A stretch of 9,325 nucleotides of DNA from Nitrospirota bacterium (lineage in GTDB: Bacteria > Nitrospirota_A > Leptospirillia > Leptospirillales > Leptospirillaceae), in assembly GCA_021844645.1 (NCBI GenBank), contig JAKBTA010000054.1, positions 1-9,325 on the forward strand. The letters are read 5' to 3'. Under the pieces are notes generated by a model. That model had not been told where the DNA came from. It did not search any database and saw only the letters and a list, made by a program, of their open reading frames with translations. Positions 1-5,921 of the stretch are shown piece by piece. The stretch's first letter is position 1. Every line of letters begins with the position of its first letter. A program made the position numbers and the translations under genes.

Positions 1-18
1 TTCACAGCGTTGCTGGAG
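1..18 (+). repeat. direct repeat, copy 1
   Basis: TTCACAGCGTTGCTGGAG is identical to 2940-2957. Copy 1 lies in the coding tail of the first gene, where it reads FTALLE. It begins at the window edge, so the true repeat may be longer. Confidence 0.8.
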
Positions 19-78
19 AGGCGTTTCTTTTTGTCAAACGAAGATATCCTGAAGGACTTTTTTCCGCAGCTGGCATGA
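1..78 (+). CDS. 3' end of an unidentified gene (partial)
   Basis: Frame 1 is open from the window edge to a TGA at 76-78 and gives 25 residues, ending ...ILKDFFPQLA. The tail is rich in Leu, Phe and charged residues, with no recognisable domain. Its stop overlaps the start of the next gene as ATGA, the usual arrangement of translationally coupled genes, and this is the main reason to believe the frame. The product cannot be named from so short a tail. Bases 1-18 recur at 2940-2957. Confidence 0.5.
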   Translation, partial: FTALLERRFFLSNEDILKDFFPQLA

Positions 79-374
79 TCAATACCCAAAAAGCCGATTG
101 GGTCCCGGGTCTTGTTACGGGACTTCATGTTAAGCCCCTCTTTTCTTCCGGGGGAGAAAATACGGCTCTGGTCCGATGGGATCCCGGGACTGTTTTCCAG
201 CCACACCGGCATTTTGGAGGGGAGGAGGTTCTTGTCTTGTCAGGTGTCTTCGAAGATGAGCATGGGAGCTATCCGGAAGGAACATGGTACAGAAGTCCCC
301 ATCTGAGTCGACACCACCCCTCTTCAGCCTCAGGATGTACTATTTTTGTGAAAACAGGTCATTTGGTCACATAA
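75..374 (+). CDS. small cupin protein, ChrR-like cupin domain
   Basis: A 99-residue single-domain cupin. It carries a typical metal-binding cupin motif 1, with His44-x-His46, then Glu50/Glu51 in HFGGEE and Gly57. The second half has YPEGTW (67-72) and SPHLSRHHP (74-82), with His76 and His80 as further candidate ligands. The pattern LVRWDPGT...GGEE.LVLSGVF.DE.G.YP.GTW.RSPH is that of the cupin domain of ChrR-type anti-sigma factors (Cupin_7/COG3806). In ChrR that domain follows a zinc-binding anti-sigma domain; the latter is absent here, so this is a stand-alone cupin of unknown substrate, perhaps a sensor of reactive species or a small enzyme. The ATG overlaps the TGA of the upstream gene, implying coupled translation; no strong Shine-Dalgarno site is visible. 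No clear terminator follows. Family call is good, function open. Confidence 0.85.
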   Translation: MINTQKADWVPGLVTGLHVKPLFSSGGENTALVRWDPGTVFQPHRHFGGEEVLVLSGVFEDEHGSYPEGTWYRSPHLSRHHPSSASGCTIFVKTGHLVT

Positions 375-518
375 ACGCCAGCCTGGTTTTCCCCAATGAA
401 AAATTTGGTTTTGAGTCTGGACAAGCATGATGCGTCCATTTTTGAGAGAAACGGACAACCAGAAGCGAAGTCCCGATTTCAATTCAGTTGGATCTCGGCT
501 TGTTTGGTTTCTGGGCTT
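375..518. other. intergenic, converging cupin gene and tRNA-Cys
   Basis: The cupin gene (+) and tRNA-Cys (-) converge here. I see no stable hairpin followed by a T-run on either strand, and no credible gene; an open frame beginning at 396 on + continues antisense through the tRNA and is not believable. Confidence 0.4.
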
Positions 519-593
519 TGGAGGCGGCGGGCAGGTTCGAACTGCCGTATAAAGGTTTTGCAGACCCTTGCCTTACCACTTGGCTACGCCGCC
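519..593 (-). tRNA. tRNA-Cys (anticodon GCA), CCA encoded
   Basis: Read on the minus strand, the gene folds as a full cloverleaf. The acceptor GGCGGCG (593-587) pairs with CGCCGCC (529-523). The D arm is GCC-N9-GGC. The anticodon stem AGGGT/ACCTT holds the loop CTGCAAA, whose anticodon is GCA (cysteine). The T stem GGCAG/CTGCC holds TTCGAAC. The discriminator is U at 522, followed by an encoded CCA at 521-519. The body is 72 nt, with a five-base variable region. It stands alone, with no neighbouring tRNA genes. A promoter lies 18 bp upstream. No obvious terminator is seen downstream. Confidence 0.96.
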
Positions 594-611
594 TTGCAAT
601 TGGGGAAGCCA

Positions 612-641
612 ATAGTATCAGAACAGTCGTTGATTCGGCAA
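612..641 (-). promoter_or_regulatory. promoter of tRNA-Cys
   Basis: On the minus strand there is TTGCCG (641-636), an 18-bp spacer, and TACTAT (617-612) preceded by TGA, which makes an extended -10 (TGn). The -10 ends 18 bp before the first base of the tRNA, leaving a leader of about 10 nt. Confidence 0.55.
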
Positions 642-705
642 TCGTCTGTTTTGCCCATCTCACGACCAGGTCAAAATTTCCCACATCGGTGAAGATTTGA
701 TGATT

Positions 706-725
706 TGTCATTATAAGATGTGACA
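706..725 (-). promoter_or_regulatory. perfect TATAAT inside an inverted repeat (possible second promoter)
   Basis: On the minus strand a consensus TATAAT (715-710) sits within TGTCA-N10-TGACA (725-721 and 710-706), with an A/T-rich run just upstream, but no good -35. It could be a distal promoter for tRNA-Cys under an operator-like palindrome. Read on + it is instead a weak hairpin followed by seven T (726-732), but no + gene precedes it. Confidence 0.25.
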
Positions 726-753
726 TTTTTTTAAAGTAAGTCTTTTTCCAGCC

Positions 754-1218
754 TTACGAAATTCGGTAGAACCATCCGGAGATTGAGCTTGAGATCCACA
801 ACAGGAAAAAAACCTTTGCGACAGGGACGTGAAATCGGGAAATGGGTGCGCCCTTCCTTTTCATGAAACCCAGAACCGCCAGAACGATAAAGAGAAAAAG
901 AGCCCCCTGGGCGGTGATCAAGTGAAACCAGTCAAGAGCTGGCGGTACAGGGTGGAACTTGATCCGACCCTTGATCCGCTCGACCTCCATGATAATTGTT
1001 CCGCTGACATCACAGGAAAATCCAAAAAGTGCTGATGCTATGTGTCCCCGTCTGATCCGGATAAAGTCTGATGTCGCATCCGTTGAGAAAAGCGCTCCAA
1101 TTTTAAGCCCAATCGCCGACCCGCCTTTGCCTGAGCGGATGTACCATGCTGTGATGTAACCGGCAAGCGCAAGGTAGATCAGGATTGACATCATTACAAT
1201 ATAAGGATTCACCGACAC
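754..1218 (-). CDS. predicted four-helix membrane protein with conserved-looking histidines
   Basis: A 154-residue integral membrane protein of no recognised family. Predicted helices lie at about 5-27, 57-79, 96-118 and 129-150. Histidines sit at or near the start of three of them: His59 (RRGHIASAL), His99 (DWFHLITAQ) and His130 (SRFHVPVAK), plus His89 in the loop between helices 2 and 3. This placement resembles small haem-b membrane proteins of the cytochrome b561/DUF420 sort, but that is inference from layout, not sequence identity. The first codon is GTG at 1218 (GTG-TCG-GTG-AAT) with no clear Shine-Dalgarno site; internal ATG codons 9 and 10 are possible alternatives. A promoter lies at 1263-1291, giving a leader of about 38 nt. 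It diverges from the small gene at 1351. No terminator is evident after the stop. Confidence 0.7.
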   Translation of the reverse strand: MSVNPYIVMMSILIYLALAGYITAWYIRSGKGGSAIGLKIGALFSTDATSDFIRIRRGHIASALFGFSCDVSGTIIMEVERIKGRIKFHPVPPALDWFHLITAQGALFLFIVLAVLGFMKRKGAPISRFHVPVAKVFFLLWISSSISGWFYRIS

Positions 1219-1241
1219 CTCGGAGATTGGAGGTTATATTT

Positions 1242-1270
1242 TTGATTAAACAGGCTCCTTCCAGTATAGT
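1242..1270 (+). promoter_or_regulatory. promoter of the small + gene
   Basis: TTGATT (1242-1247), a 17-bp spacer and TATAGT (1265-1270) form a good sigma-70-type promoter; transcription would start near 1277 and reach the Shine-Dalgarno site at 1341. Confidence 0.5.
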
Positions 1271-1291
1271 TTCTGGTGGAGTTCTGCTCAA
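1263..1291 (-). promoter_or_regulatory. promoter of the membrane-protein gene
   Basis: On the minus strand TTGAGC (1291-1286), a 17-bp spacer and TATACT (1268-1263) precede the GTG at 1218. Its -10 shares the TATA core at 1265-1268 with the + strand promoter, so the two probably compete for polymerase. Confidence 0.45.
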
Positions 1292-1350
1292 TCTTTTTAT
1301 ATCAGTGTTTGCGAAAAAACCTGAATGGGTGTCTCTCGCTGGGAGGTATC

Positions 1351-1482
1351 TTGGATCAACGTCATTTACTGGCACAGTCGATTCTTGATCATACGGCAAC
1401 GGCCATGTGGATCTTTCTTATTTTGGCCTGGAGCGGTGCTCTTGTGTATCTCCTGTTCCGGAAAAGAAAGAAAAAAAAGTAG
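1351..1482 (+). CDS. small single-helix membrane protein, 43 residues, polybasic tail
   Basis: A TTG start at 1351 is preceded by GGGAGG (1341-1346) at five-base... spacing suitable for initiation (four bases, 1347-1350). The 43-residue product has a short N-terminal region (LDQRHLLAQSILDHTATA), a hydrophobic helix at about 19-36 rich in Trp, Leu and Ala, and a C-terminal tail RKRKKKK. By the positive-inside rule the tail should be cytoplasmic. A plausible promoter lies 80 bp upstream. I recognise no family; size and layout recall CcmD-like or small accessory subunits of membrane complexes, and the divergent four-helix protein is a candidate partner. An overlapping frame from a TTG at 1242 to 1388 is less likely because that TTG lies within the proposed promoter. 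Confidence 0.45.
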   Translation: MDQRHLLAQSILDHTATAMWIFLILAWSGALVYLLFRKRKKKK

Positions 1483-1792
1483 CTTAAAGGTCGCTTGCCG
1501 AATAACGACAACTCATGCCCTGTCTTTCTCCTCGTTTTTTTCCATCCCGATTGTGTTTTTAAATGGCTCTTGCGAGTATCAAATCTCCCGTTACGAAGCT
1601 GACGACATAGGGGGAATCTCCGGTCTCTCGACCAAACGGTCCTTTTTTGCCAGGGTGAGCGAAGGCGCATGGACCTTTTCTTCTTGTCGTTCTTTCCAGA
1701 GGCTTTGACTTCGGATAGAACCTGCCCTGCATACCCGCTTTAAAGGCATGTCCTTACGGTATGTCGTCTGGCAAATCTTACAGTGCGGGTTG
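1483..1792. other. intergenic stretch with no convincing gene
   Basis: Open frames on both strands here lack Shine-Dalgarno sites, recognisable domains and plausible composition. A minus-strand frame (1827-1591) contains CKIC but its GTG abuts the purine run with almost no spacing. No RNA gene or riboswitch motif is recognised. The region may be decayed sequence. Confidence 0.4.
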
Positions 1793-1793
1793 A

Positions 1794-1834
1794 GAAAAAA
1801 GCAAAATATAGAGAAGGGTCCGATCACCCCTCTC
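1794..1834 (-). terminator. possible terminator downstream of uppP
   Basis: On the minus strand, GAGAGGGG (1834-1827) pairs with CCCTTCTC (1818-1811) across an eight-base loop with one mismatch. It is followed by the T-rich TATATTTTGCTTTTTT (1810-1795). It lies about 90 bp beyond the uppP stop. No better candidate is seen nearer. Confidence 0.4.
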
Positions 1835-1922
1835 GATCTACGGCCGAATAAGGGGATGACTGATGTGAAGCCGGTATCTCCCCCCAGGCTCAGAGTATTC
1901 CATTATGTGCGGACAGGAGAGT

Positions 1923-2825
1923 TCAGGATAATGTGATGTAGGCTCCGACTCCAACAAGAAGGCAGTAGATGCCAAAGGGAACAAGGGCCTTTGATGTCTC
2001 AAATGATCGGAAGTATTTCATCAGGAAAAACGTGGTGATCCACGCTGTCAGAAAGGAGACGATGGCTCCGATCAGGGAGAGGTGAAGCATTTGGGGCGAA
2101 TGGTCCTTCAGCATTTTCGGGATTTCAAGAACACCCGCTCCAAGAATGATGGGTGTGGCGAGAAGGAAGGAGAATCGGGCTGCTTCTTCATGGCCCAGTC
2201 CGTTGAGAATTCCTCCGACCATGGTAATGCCCGACCTTGAAAATCCCGGAATCAGGGCCACTGCCTGAAACAGGCCCACCAAAATAGCTCTCCCCATGGG
2301 AAGGTCATGGAGAGGCATCCCCGTTTTTCTTGACTTTAGAAGTTCCCCTCCGAAAAGGACCAGTCCATTTGCGATGAGAAAGATGGCAGCGGTCTTTGGG
2401 GACTGGAAAAGGACCCGAATCTTTTTTTCAAGAAGAAAACCGAGTAGTCCACCCGGAATGCTGGCTCCCATGACAAGGAGGAGAATCCGGGAATTGTCGC
2501 TGTCCTCTTTTCGGAGTTGGCTCTTGCTTGTCGTTATCCGGCGGAGAAATCCCAGGCACAGGCTGGTCCAGTCCCGGTAAAAATACAGGAGAAGGGCCAA
2601 AGCTGTCCCAAGGTGAAGTGCAACCATGAATGGGAGGAAATCTTTGTGCATTTGGAGAGATTTCCAGCCAAGGATTGCGGGCAAGAGGATCCCGTGGCCC
2701 AATGAGCTGACGGGTGCAAGTTCGGTTGCACCCTGAAGGAGAGCGAATATGACCGCTTGTTGAGTATGAATGTCTTGTCCCTTCTCAGGAAGATCCTGAT
2801 TTTTATGAGATGGATTTCCTAACAC
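1923..2825 (-). CDS. uppP: undecaprenyl-diphosphatase UppP/BacA
   Basis: An integral membrane phosphatase that converts undecaprenyl diphosphate to the monophosphate, recycling the lipid carrier for peptidoglycan and other envelope polymers; overexpression of this family gives bacitracin resistance. Numbering from the GTG at 2825 (300 residues), the first signature is QGATE (31-35) followed by PVSSLGH (38-44), matching the family pattern (E/Q)xxxE with Ser and His; Gln replaces the first Glu of E. coli BacA, which the family allows. The second signature is PGFSRSGIT (193-201) with Arg197. Many hydrophobic helices follow. E. coli BacA is 273 residues, so this frame has an excess N-terminus. 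GTG2825 lies just after an in-frame TGA and has no Shine-Dalgarno site; ATT at 2771-2769 (codon 19) has AAGGGA six bases upstream and would give 282 residues. It diverges from nrdJ. Confidence 0.93.
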   Translation of the reverse strand: MLGNPSHKNQDLPEKGQDIHTQQAVIFALLQGATELAPVSSLGHGILLPAILGWKSLQMHKDFLPFMVALHLGTALALLLYFYRDWTSLCLGFLRRITTSKSQLRKEDSDNSRILLLVMGASIPGGLLGFLLEKKIRVLFQSPKTAAIFLIANGLVLFGGELLKSRKTGMPLHDLPMGRAILVGLFQAVALIPGFSRSGITMVGGILNGLGHEEAARFSFLLATPIILGAGVLEIPKMLKDHSPQMLHLSLIGAIVSFLTAWITTFFLMKYFRSFETSKALVPFGIYCLLVGVGAYITLS

Positions 2826-2841
2826 TCATGAATGTCTGTGA

Positions 2842-2870
2842 ATCATTAAAAAACTTTCCCGAAATGTCAA
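2842..2870 (-). promoter_or_regulatory. promoter of uppP
   Basis: On the minus strand a perfect TTGACA (2870-2865), a 17-bp spacer and AATGAT (2847-2842). Transcription would start near 2835, about 10 nt before GTG2825 but about 65 nt before the ATT at 2771, which bears on the choice of start. Confidence 0.55.
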
Positions 2871-2939
2871 TGAAGAAAAATGCAGAAGAGATCTGGCTCC
2901 AATGTTTCAGATTGTTCCGGAGGTTCCCGGGACAACCAT

Positions 2940-2957
2940 TTCACAGCGTTGCTGGAG
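2940..2957 (+). repeat. direct repeat, copy 2
   Basis: Exact 18-base copy of 1-18, here between uppP and nrdJ. The sequence after it diverges from copy 1. The FTALLE frame is open here from an ATG at 2880 to a TGA at 2994-2996 (38 residues), without a good Shine-Dalgarno site. Confidence 0.8.
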
Positions 2958-3031
2958 GGAGAAGGCACCAGACAAAAGTGTTTTTGGATGGTTTGATTTT
3001 TCAGAAAGATTGTCTTAGAATCCGGGAAATC

Positions 3032-3078
3032 ATACCACATATTGTATCTGAAATTTTTATCCATACTATAAGCGGTAT
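3032..3078 (+). promoter_or_regulatory. putative tandem NrdR operator upstream of nrdJ
   Basis: Two 16-base palindromes, ATACCACATATTGTAT (3032-3047) and ATACTATAAGCGGTAT (3063-3078), share ATAC-N8-GTAT and start exactly 31 bp apart. From known NrdR biology, NrdR binds paired boxes (near aCaCwAtATaTwGtgt) about three helical turns apart over promoters of ribonucleotide reductase genes. By my alignment box 1 matches 12 of 16 positions and box 2 matches 10. The boxes cover the candidate -35 and -10. Assignment to NrdR is inference. Confidence 0.5.
3042..3069 (+). promoter_or_regulatory. candidate promoter of nrdJ
   Basis: TTGTAT (3042-3047), a 16-bp spacer and TACTAT (3064-3069). The -35 lies in the first palindrome and the -10 in the second, so a bound repressor would block both. 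The transcript would start near 3076. Confidence 0.45.
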
Positions 3079-3152
3079 GTTGTGGGTATCTTTTGGAATA
3101 ATTGGATTTTCAATGAGTTAGACCAAAAATGGTTTTTGGGAATGGGGGCCTT

Positions 3153-5360
3153 ATGTCTGGAAATATTGAAATCATGTTGTCTGAAAATGCGCTGAAGGTT
3201 TTGGAGAAGCGTTATTTTGCCAAGGATGAGATGGGTGTTGTCCGGGAGAATTCCGAAGAGATGTTCAGACGCATCGCCAACGCGATTGCCTCGGTCAACC
3301 CCCAGCCATCTGAAAGGGAGTTCCTGGCGGAGGAATATTACCGCTTCATGGCAGGGCTGGATTTCCTCCCAAACTCTCCTACGATCATGAATGCCGGAAG
3401 GCCTTTGGGACAGCTTTCTGCCTGTTTTGTCCTGCCAATTGGTGATTCGATGCCCGAGATCTTCGACACGGTAAAAGCCACTGCGCTTATTCACCAGACG
3501 GGTGGAGGGACCGGATTCTCTTTTTCCCGCCTTCGACCGAAGGGTGCTGTTGTTCGCTCAACCGGAGGGCAGGCCTCCGGTCCGGTTTCTTTCATGAAGG
3601 TGATCAACGCTTCGACTGATGCTATCAAGCAGGGTGGAACCCGCCGTGGTGCAAACATGGGGATCCTGAGAGTGGATCATCCGGATATTCTGGAGTTCAT
3701 CGACTGCAAGATGGATCTGACCCAGGTCACAAACTTCAATATTTCAGTCGCTATTACAGATGTCTTTATGAAAGCGGTAAAAGAAGATACTGACTACAAT
3801 CTCATCTCTCCGCACAACGGCGAAATTGCAGGCAGTTTGTCCGCCCGGATGGTTTTTGAGCGGATCGCACATAACGCATGGGCCAATGGTGAGCCTGGAC
3901 TTTTCTTCATTGATACAGCCAATCGTGCCAATCCGACTCCGTCAAAATGGACATATGAAGCGACCAATCCATGTGGTGAGCAGGTTCTGGGCCCTTATGA
4001 GTCTTGCAATCTTGGCTCCATCAATCTTGAAAAACACCTTGTGCGCAATGCCAAGGGGCAATATTCGGTCGACTGGGAGAAGCTGACCCATTCGGTCTAT
4101 CTTGCTGTCCGCTTTCTCGATAATGTTGTCGATGCGAACCGGTTTCCAATTCCGGAGCTCGAGGAAGTCAACAAGGGAACAAGAAGGATAGGCCTTGGCA
4201 TCATGGGCTTTGCCCGTCTTTTGATGTATCTTGAGATCCCCTATGATTCAGAGGAAGGTCTGGAGATGGCAGAATCCATCATGAGTCATATCCAGGAAGT
4301 CGCAGAGCGAACCTCCCAGGAAATGGCTGCAACTCAAGGGCCGTTCCCTTATTTTGAAGGGGTTGGGACAAAAAAGCGGAACAGCCATCTTCTGACAATC
4401 GCTCCGACTGGAACAATCAGCATGATTGCCGATACCTCATCCGGATGTGAGCCGGAGTTCTCGATCATCTGGTACAAAAACGTCATGGACGGGACCCATC
4501 TTCCCTACACACTGGATTATTTTACCGAAGTAGCCCAGCGAGAGGGCTTCTGGTCAGAAGATCTCCCCTCCCTGATCGTCAAGAACCATGGTTCCTGCCG
4601 GGGTATTTCCCAGGTTCCTGAAAAATGGCAGATGGTCTTTGCCACAGCCCATGACATTTCCGCATCCTGGCATGTCAGGATGCAGGGAGCTTTTCAGAAG
4701 TACATCGACGCAGCTGTATCTAAAACGATCAATATGTCTCAGGAAGCCACCATTGAGGATGTGGAAAAGTCCTATATTCTTGCATACGATCTTGGATGCA
4801 AGGGAATTACTGTCTACCGTGACGGAAGCCGCTCCAATCAGGTCCTGAACCTTGGTAACGCATCGGAAAAAGCGTCCGAGCCCCATTCCTCAAAAGATCT
4901 GAAGTGGGGGAATCGCAGGGTTCCTCTCGATACAAGTCGCGGCGTGCGGGCAAAGATCAAGGGAAAGTCCGGAAAATCCTATGTTCACCTCTATTTTGAT
5001 GCAGAAGGTCGCCCTGCGGAAATCTTTGTGACGCCTGCAGCCGATCATCGGGAGAGAGAAAGCGCGATTCTTTTTGGCCGTCTTGGATCAATGGCTCTTC
5101 AGTATGGGGCCCCAATCGAAGAGGTGATCGGTCAGTTCATCAAGTCTCATGAAGAAGCAGGGACTTTAGGGTCGGATCCTTACGCAATTGCGAAGGCTAT
5201 CGGTACGATTCTTTCTTCTCAGGATGGAGAAATTGCTGAAAAAGGTCTTGCTATCGAGGTTGCCTGTCCGACATGCTCTGGAAAAGTTGCCTTCATGGAG
5301 GGGTGTCTTAAATGTATGGGTGGTGAAAAAGGCGGCAGTTGCGGCTGGAGCCAGTGCTGA
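3153..5360 (+). CDS. nrdJ: adenosylcobalamin-dependent (class II) ribonucleotide reductase NrdJ
   Basis: Reduces ribonucleotides to deoxyribonucleotides using a thiyl radical generated by coenzyme B12, needing neither O2 nor a second subunit. The ATG at 3153 is preferred because GGGGG lies four to five bases upstream; ATG3129, in the same frame, has no such site and gives 743 residues, the numbering used here. Core motifs: SACFVLP with Cys99; TGGGTGFSFSRLRPKGA (124-140); NPCGEQ (280-285) with radical-bearing Cys282 and Glu284; LGSINL (295-300); APTGTIS (425-431); ADTSSGCEPEF (434-444); GCKGITVYRDGSR (556-568). A TSCPD-like region spans about 600-695. The C-terminus has CPTC (713-716), CLKC (726-729) and SCGWSQC (737-743), that is a zinc-ribbon-like array plus a terminal Cys pair expected to re-reduce the active site. 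Length is usual for NrdJ. It is followed by a strong terminator, so it is probably monocistronic. Confidence 0.96.
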   Translation: MSGNIEIMLSENALKVLEKRYFAKDEMGVVRENSEEMFRRIANAIASVNPQPSEREFLAEEYYRFMAGLDFLPNSPTIMNAGRPLGQLSACFVLPIGDSMPEIFDTVKATALIHQTGGGTGFSFSRLRPKGAVVRSTGGQASGPVSFMKVINASTDAIKQGGTRRGANMGILRVDHPDILEFIDCKMDLTQVTNFNISVAITDVFMKAVKEDTDYNLISPHNGEIAGSLSARMVFERIAHNAWANGEPGLFFIDTANRANPTPSKWTYEATNPCGEQVLGPYESCNLGSINLEKHLVRNAKGQYSVDWEKLTHSVYLAVRFLDNVVDANRFPIPELEEVNKGTRRIGLGIMGFARLLMYLEIPYDSEEGLEMAESIMSHIQEVAERTSQEMAATQGPFPYFEGVGTKKRNSHLLTIAPTGTISMIADTSSGCEPEFSIIWYKNVMDGTHLPYTLDYFTEVAQREGFWSEDLPSLIVKNHGSCRGISQVPEKWQMVFATAHDISASWHVRMQGAFQKYIDAAVSKTINMSQEATIEDVEKSYILAYDLGCKGITVYRDGSRSNQVLNLGNASEKASEPHSSKDLKWGNRRVPLDTSRGVRAKIKGKSGKSYVHLYFDAEGRPAEIFVTPAADHRERESAILFGRLGSMALQYGAPIEEVIGQFIKSHEEAGTLGSDPYAIAKAIGTILSSQDGEIAEKGLAIEVACPTCSGKVAFMEGCLKCMGGEKGGSCGWSQC

Positions 5361-5415
5361 ATTTTGGATGAAGAAACGGTTTTGAAAGGATCTTTGTTCA
5401 GGACCGCTCGATTGG

Positions 5416-5444
5416 AAAAGGGAGCCGTTAAGGCTCCCTTTTTT
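5416..5444. terminator. bidirectional intrinsic terminator
   Basis: GGGAGCC (5420-5426) pairs with GGCTCCC (5432-5438) across GTTAA, flanked by AAAA on the left and TTTTTT on the right. It ends nrdJ on the + strand and probably rubrerythrin, whose stop is at 5481, on the minus strand, although the minus T-run is only four bases. Confidence 0.9.
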
Positions 5445-5480
5445 GGTCGGAGATCATAAAGATGATGGAATGAAGGGCTC

Positions 5481-5900
5481 TTATGCCATGTTTTTGAGGG
5501 CTTGGGCGAATCTTCCTGCATGGGATTTCTCGGCTTTGGACATCGTCTCAAACCATTCTGCTATTTCCTCAAAACCTTCTTCTCTGGCCGTTTTGGCAAA
5601 TCCCGGGTACATCTGGGTATACTCGTAGGTTTCTCCGGCGATGGCGGATTTCAGGTTTGTTGGTGTATCTCCGACCGGTTCTCCGGTGGCAGGATCCCCA
5701 ACTTCCTTTAAGAAATCAAAATGTCCGAATGCATGTCCTGTTTCACCTTCTGCGGTATCCCTGAAAACTCCGGCAATATCAGGATAGCCTTCAACATCGG
5801 CTTTCCTGGCAAAATAGAGATAGCGACGGTTGGCTTGGGATTCTCCTGCGAAGGCAGCTTTCAGATTGTCGACTGTTTTTGAATTCTTGAGAGATTTCAT
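5481..5900 (-). CDS. rubrerythrin lacking the rubredoxin domain
   Basis: A 139-residue di-iron ferritin-like protein; rubrerythrins reduce hydrogen peroxide in the cytoplasm using electrons from rubredoxin-type donors. The start ATG at 5900 follows GGAGGA at six-base spacing; the frame is open further upstream but without such a site. The candidate iron ligands of the four-helix bundle are visible: Glu20 in [10 protein letters not shown], Glu53-x-x-His56 in AEGETGH, Glu90 and Glu93 in GETYEY, and Glu124-x-x-His127 in KAEKSH. Classical rubrerythrins are about 190 residues, with a C-terminal rubredoxin domain carrying two CxxC; here the protein ends just after the bundle and has no cysteines, so electrons must come from a separate partner. 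It converges with nrdJ on a shared terminator. A candidate promoter with a palindrome precedes it. Confidence 0.94.
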   Translation of the reverse strand: MKSLKNSKTVDNLKAAFAGESQANRRYLYFARKADVEGYPDIAGVFRDTAEGETGHAFGHFDFLKEVGDPATGEPVGDTPTNLKSAIAGETYEYTQMYPGFAKTAREEGFEEIAEWFETMSKAEKSHAGRFAQALKNMA

Positions 5901-5921
5901 AGATGTTCCTCCATTGGGGTT

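Noticed and set aside
396..726. Open frames on both strands across the tRNA-Cys gene
   Set aside because: They run through a complete cloverleaf tRNA and have no Shine-Dalgarno site or recognisable domain.
1591..1827. Minus-strand 78-codon frame containing CKIC
   Set aside because: The GTG directly abuts the purine run so spacing is wrong, composition is not protein-like, and the frame overlaps the likely uppP terminator.
1..2957. Integrated element with the 18-bp repeats as attachment sites
   Set aside because: No integrase or transposase, and the repeat is not in the tRNA 3' end where such sites usually lie; left as an open question about the repeat.
2880..2996. Short + frame including repeat copy 2
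   Set aside because: 38 codons, poor Shine-Dalgarno site, overlaps the uppP promoter region, no hydrophobic or domain signal; kept only as context for the repeat.
2826..3128. Cobalamin riboswitch before the B12-dependent reductase
   Set aside because: No B12-box sequence or supporting hairpins found; the palindromic operator explains the region better.
3066..3494. Minus-strand frame overlapping the start of nrdJ
   Set aside because: Antisense shadow of a well-supported gene with no start signal; the same holds for the frame at 4554-4886.
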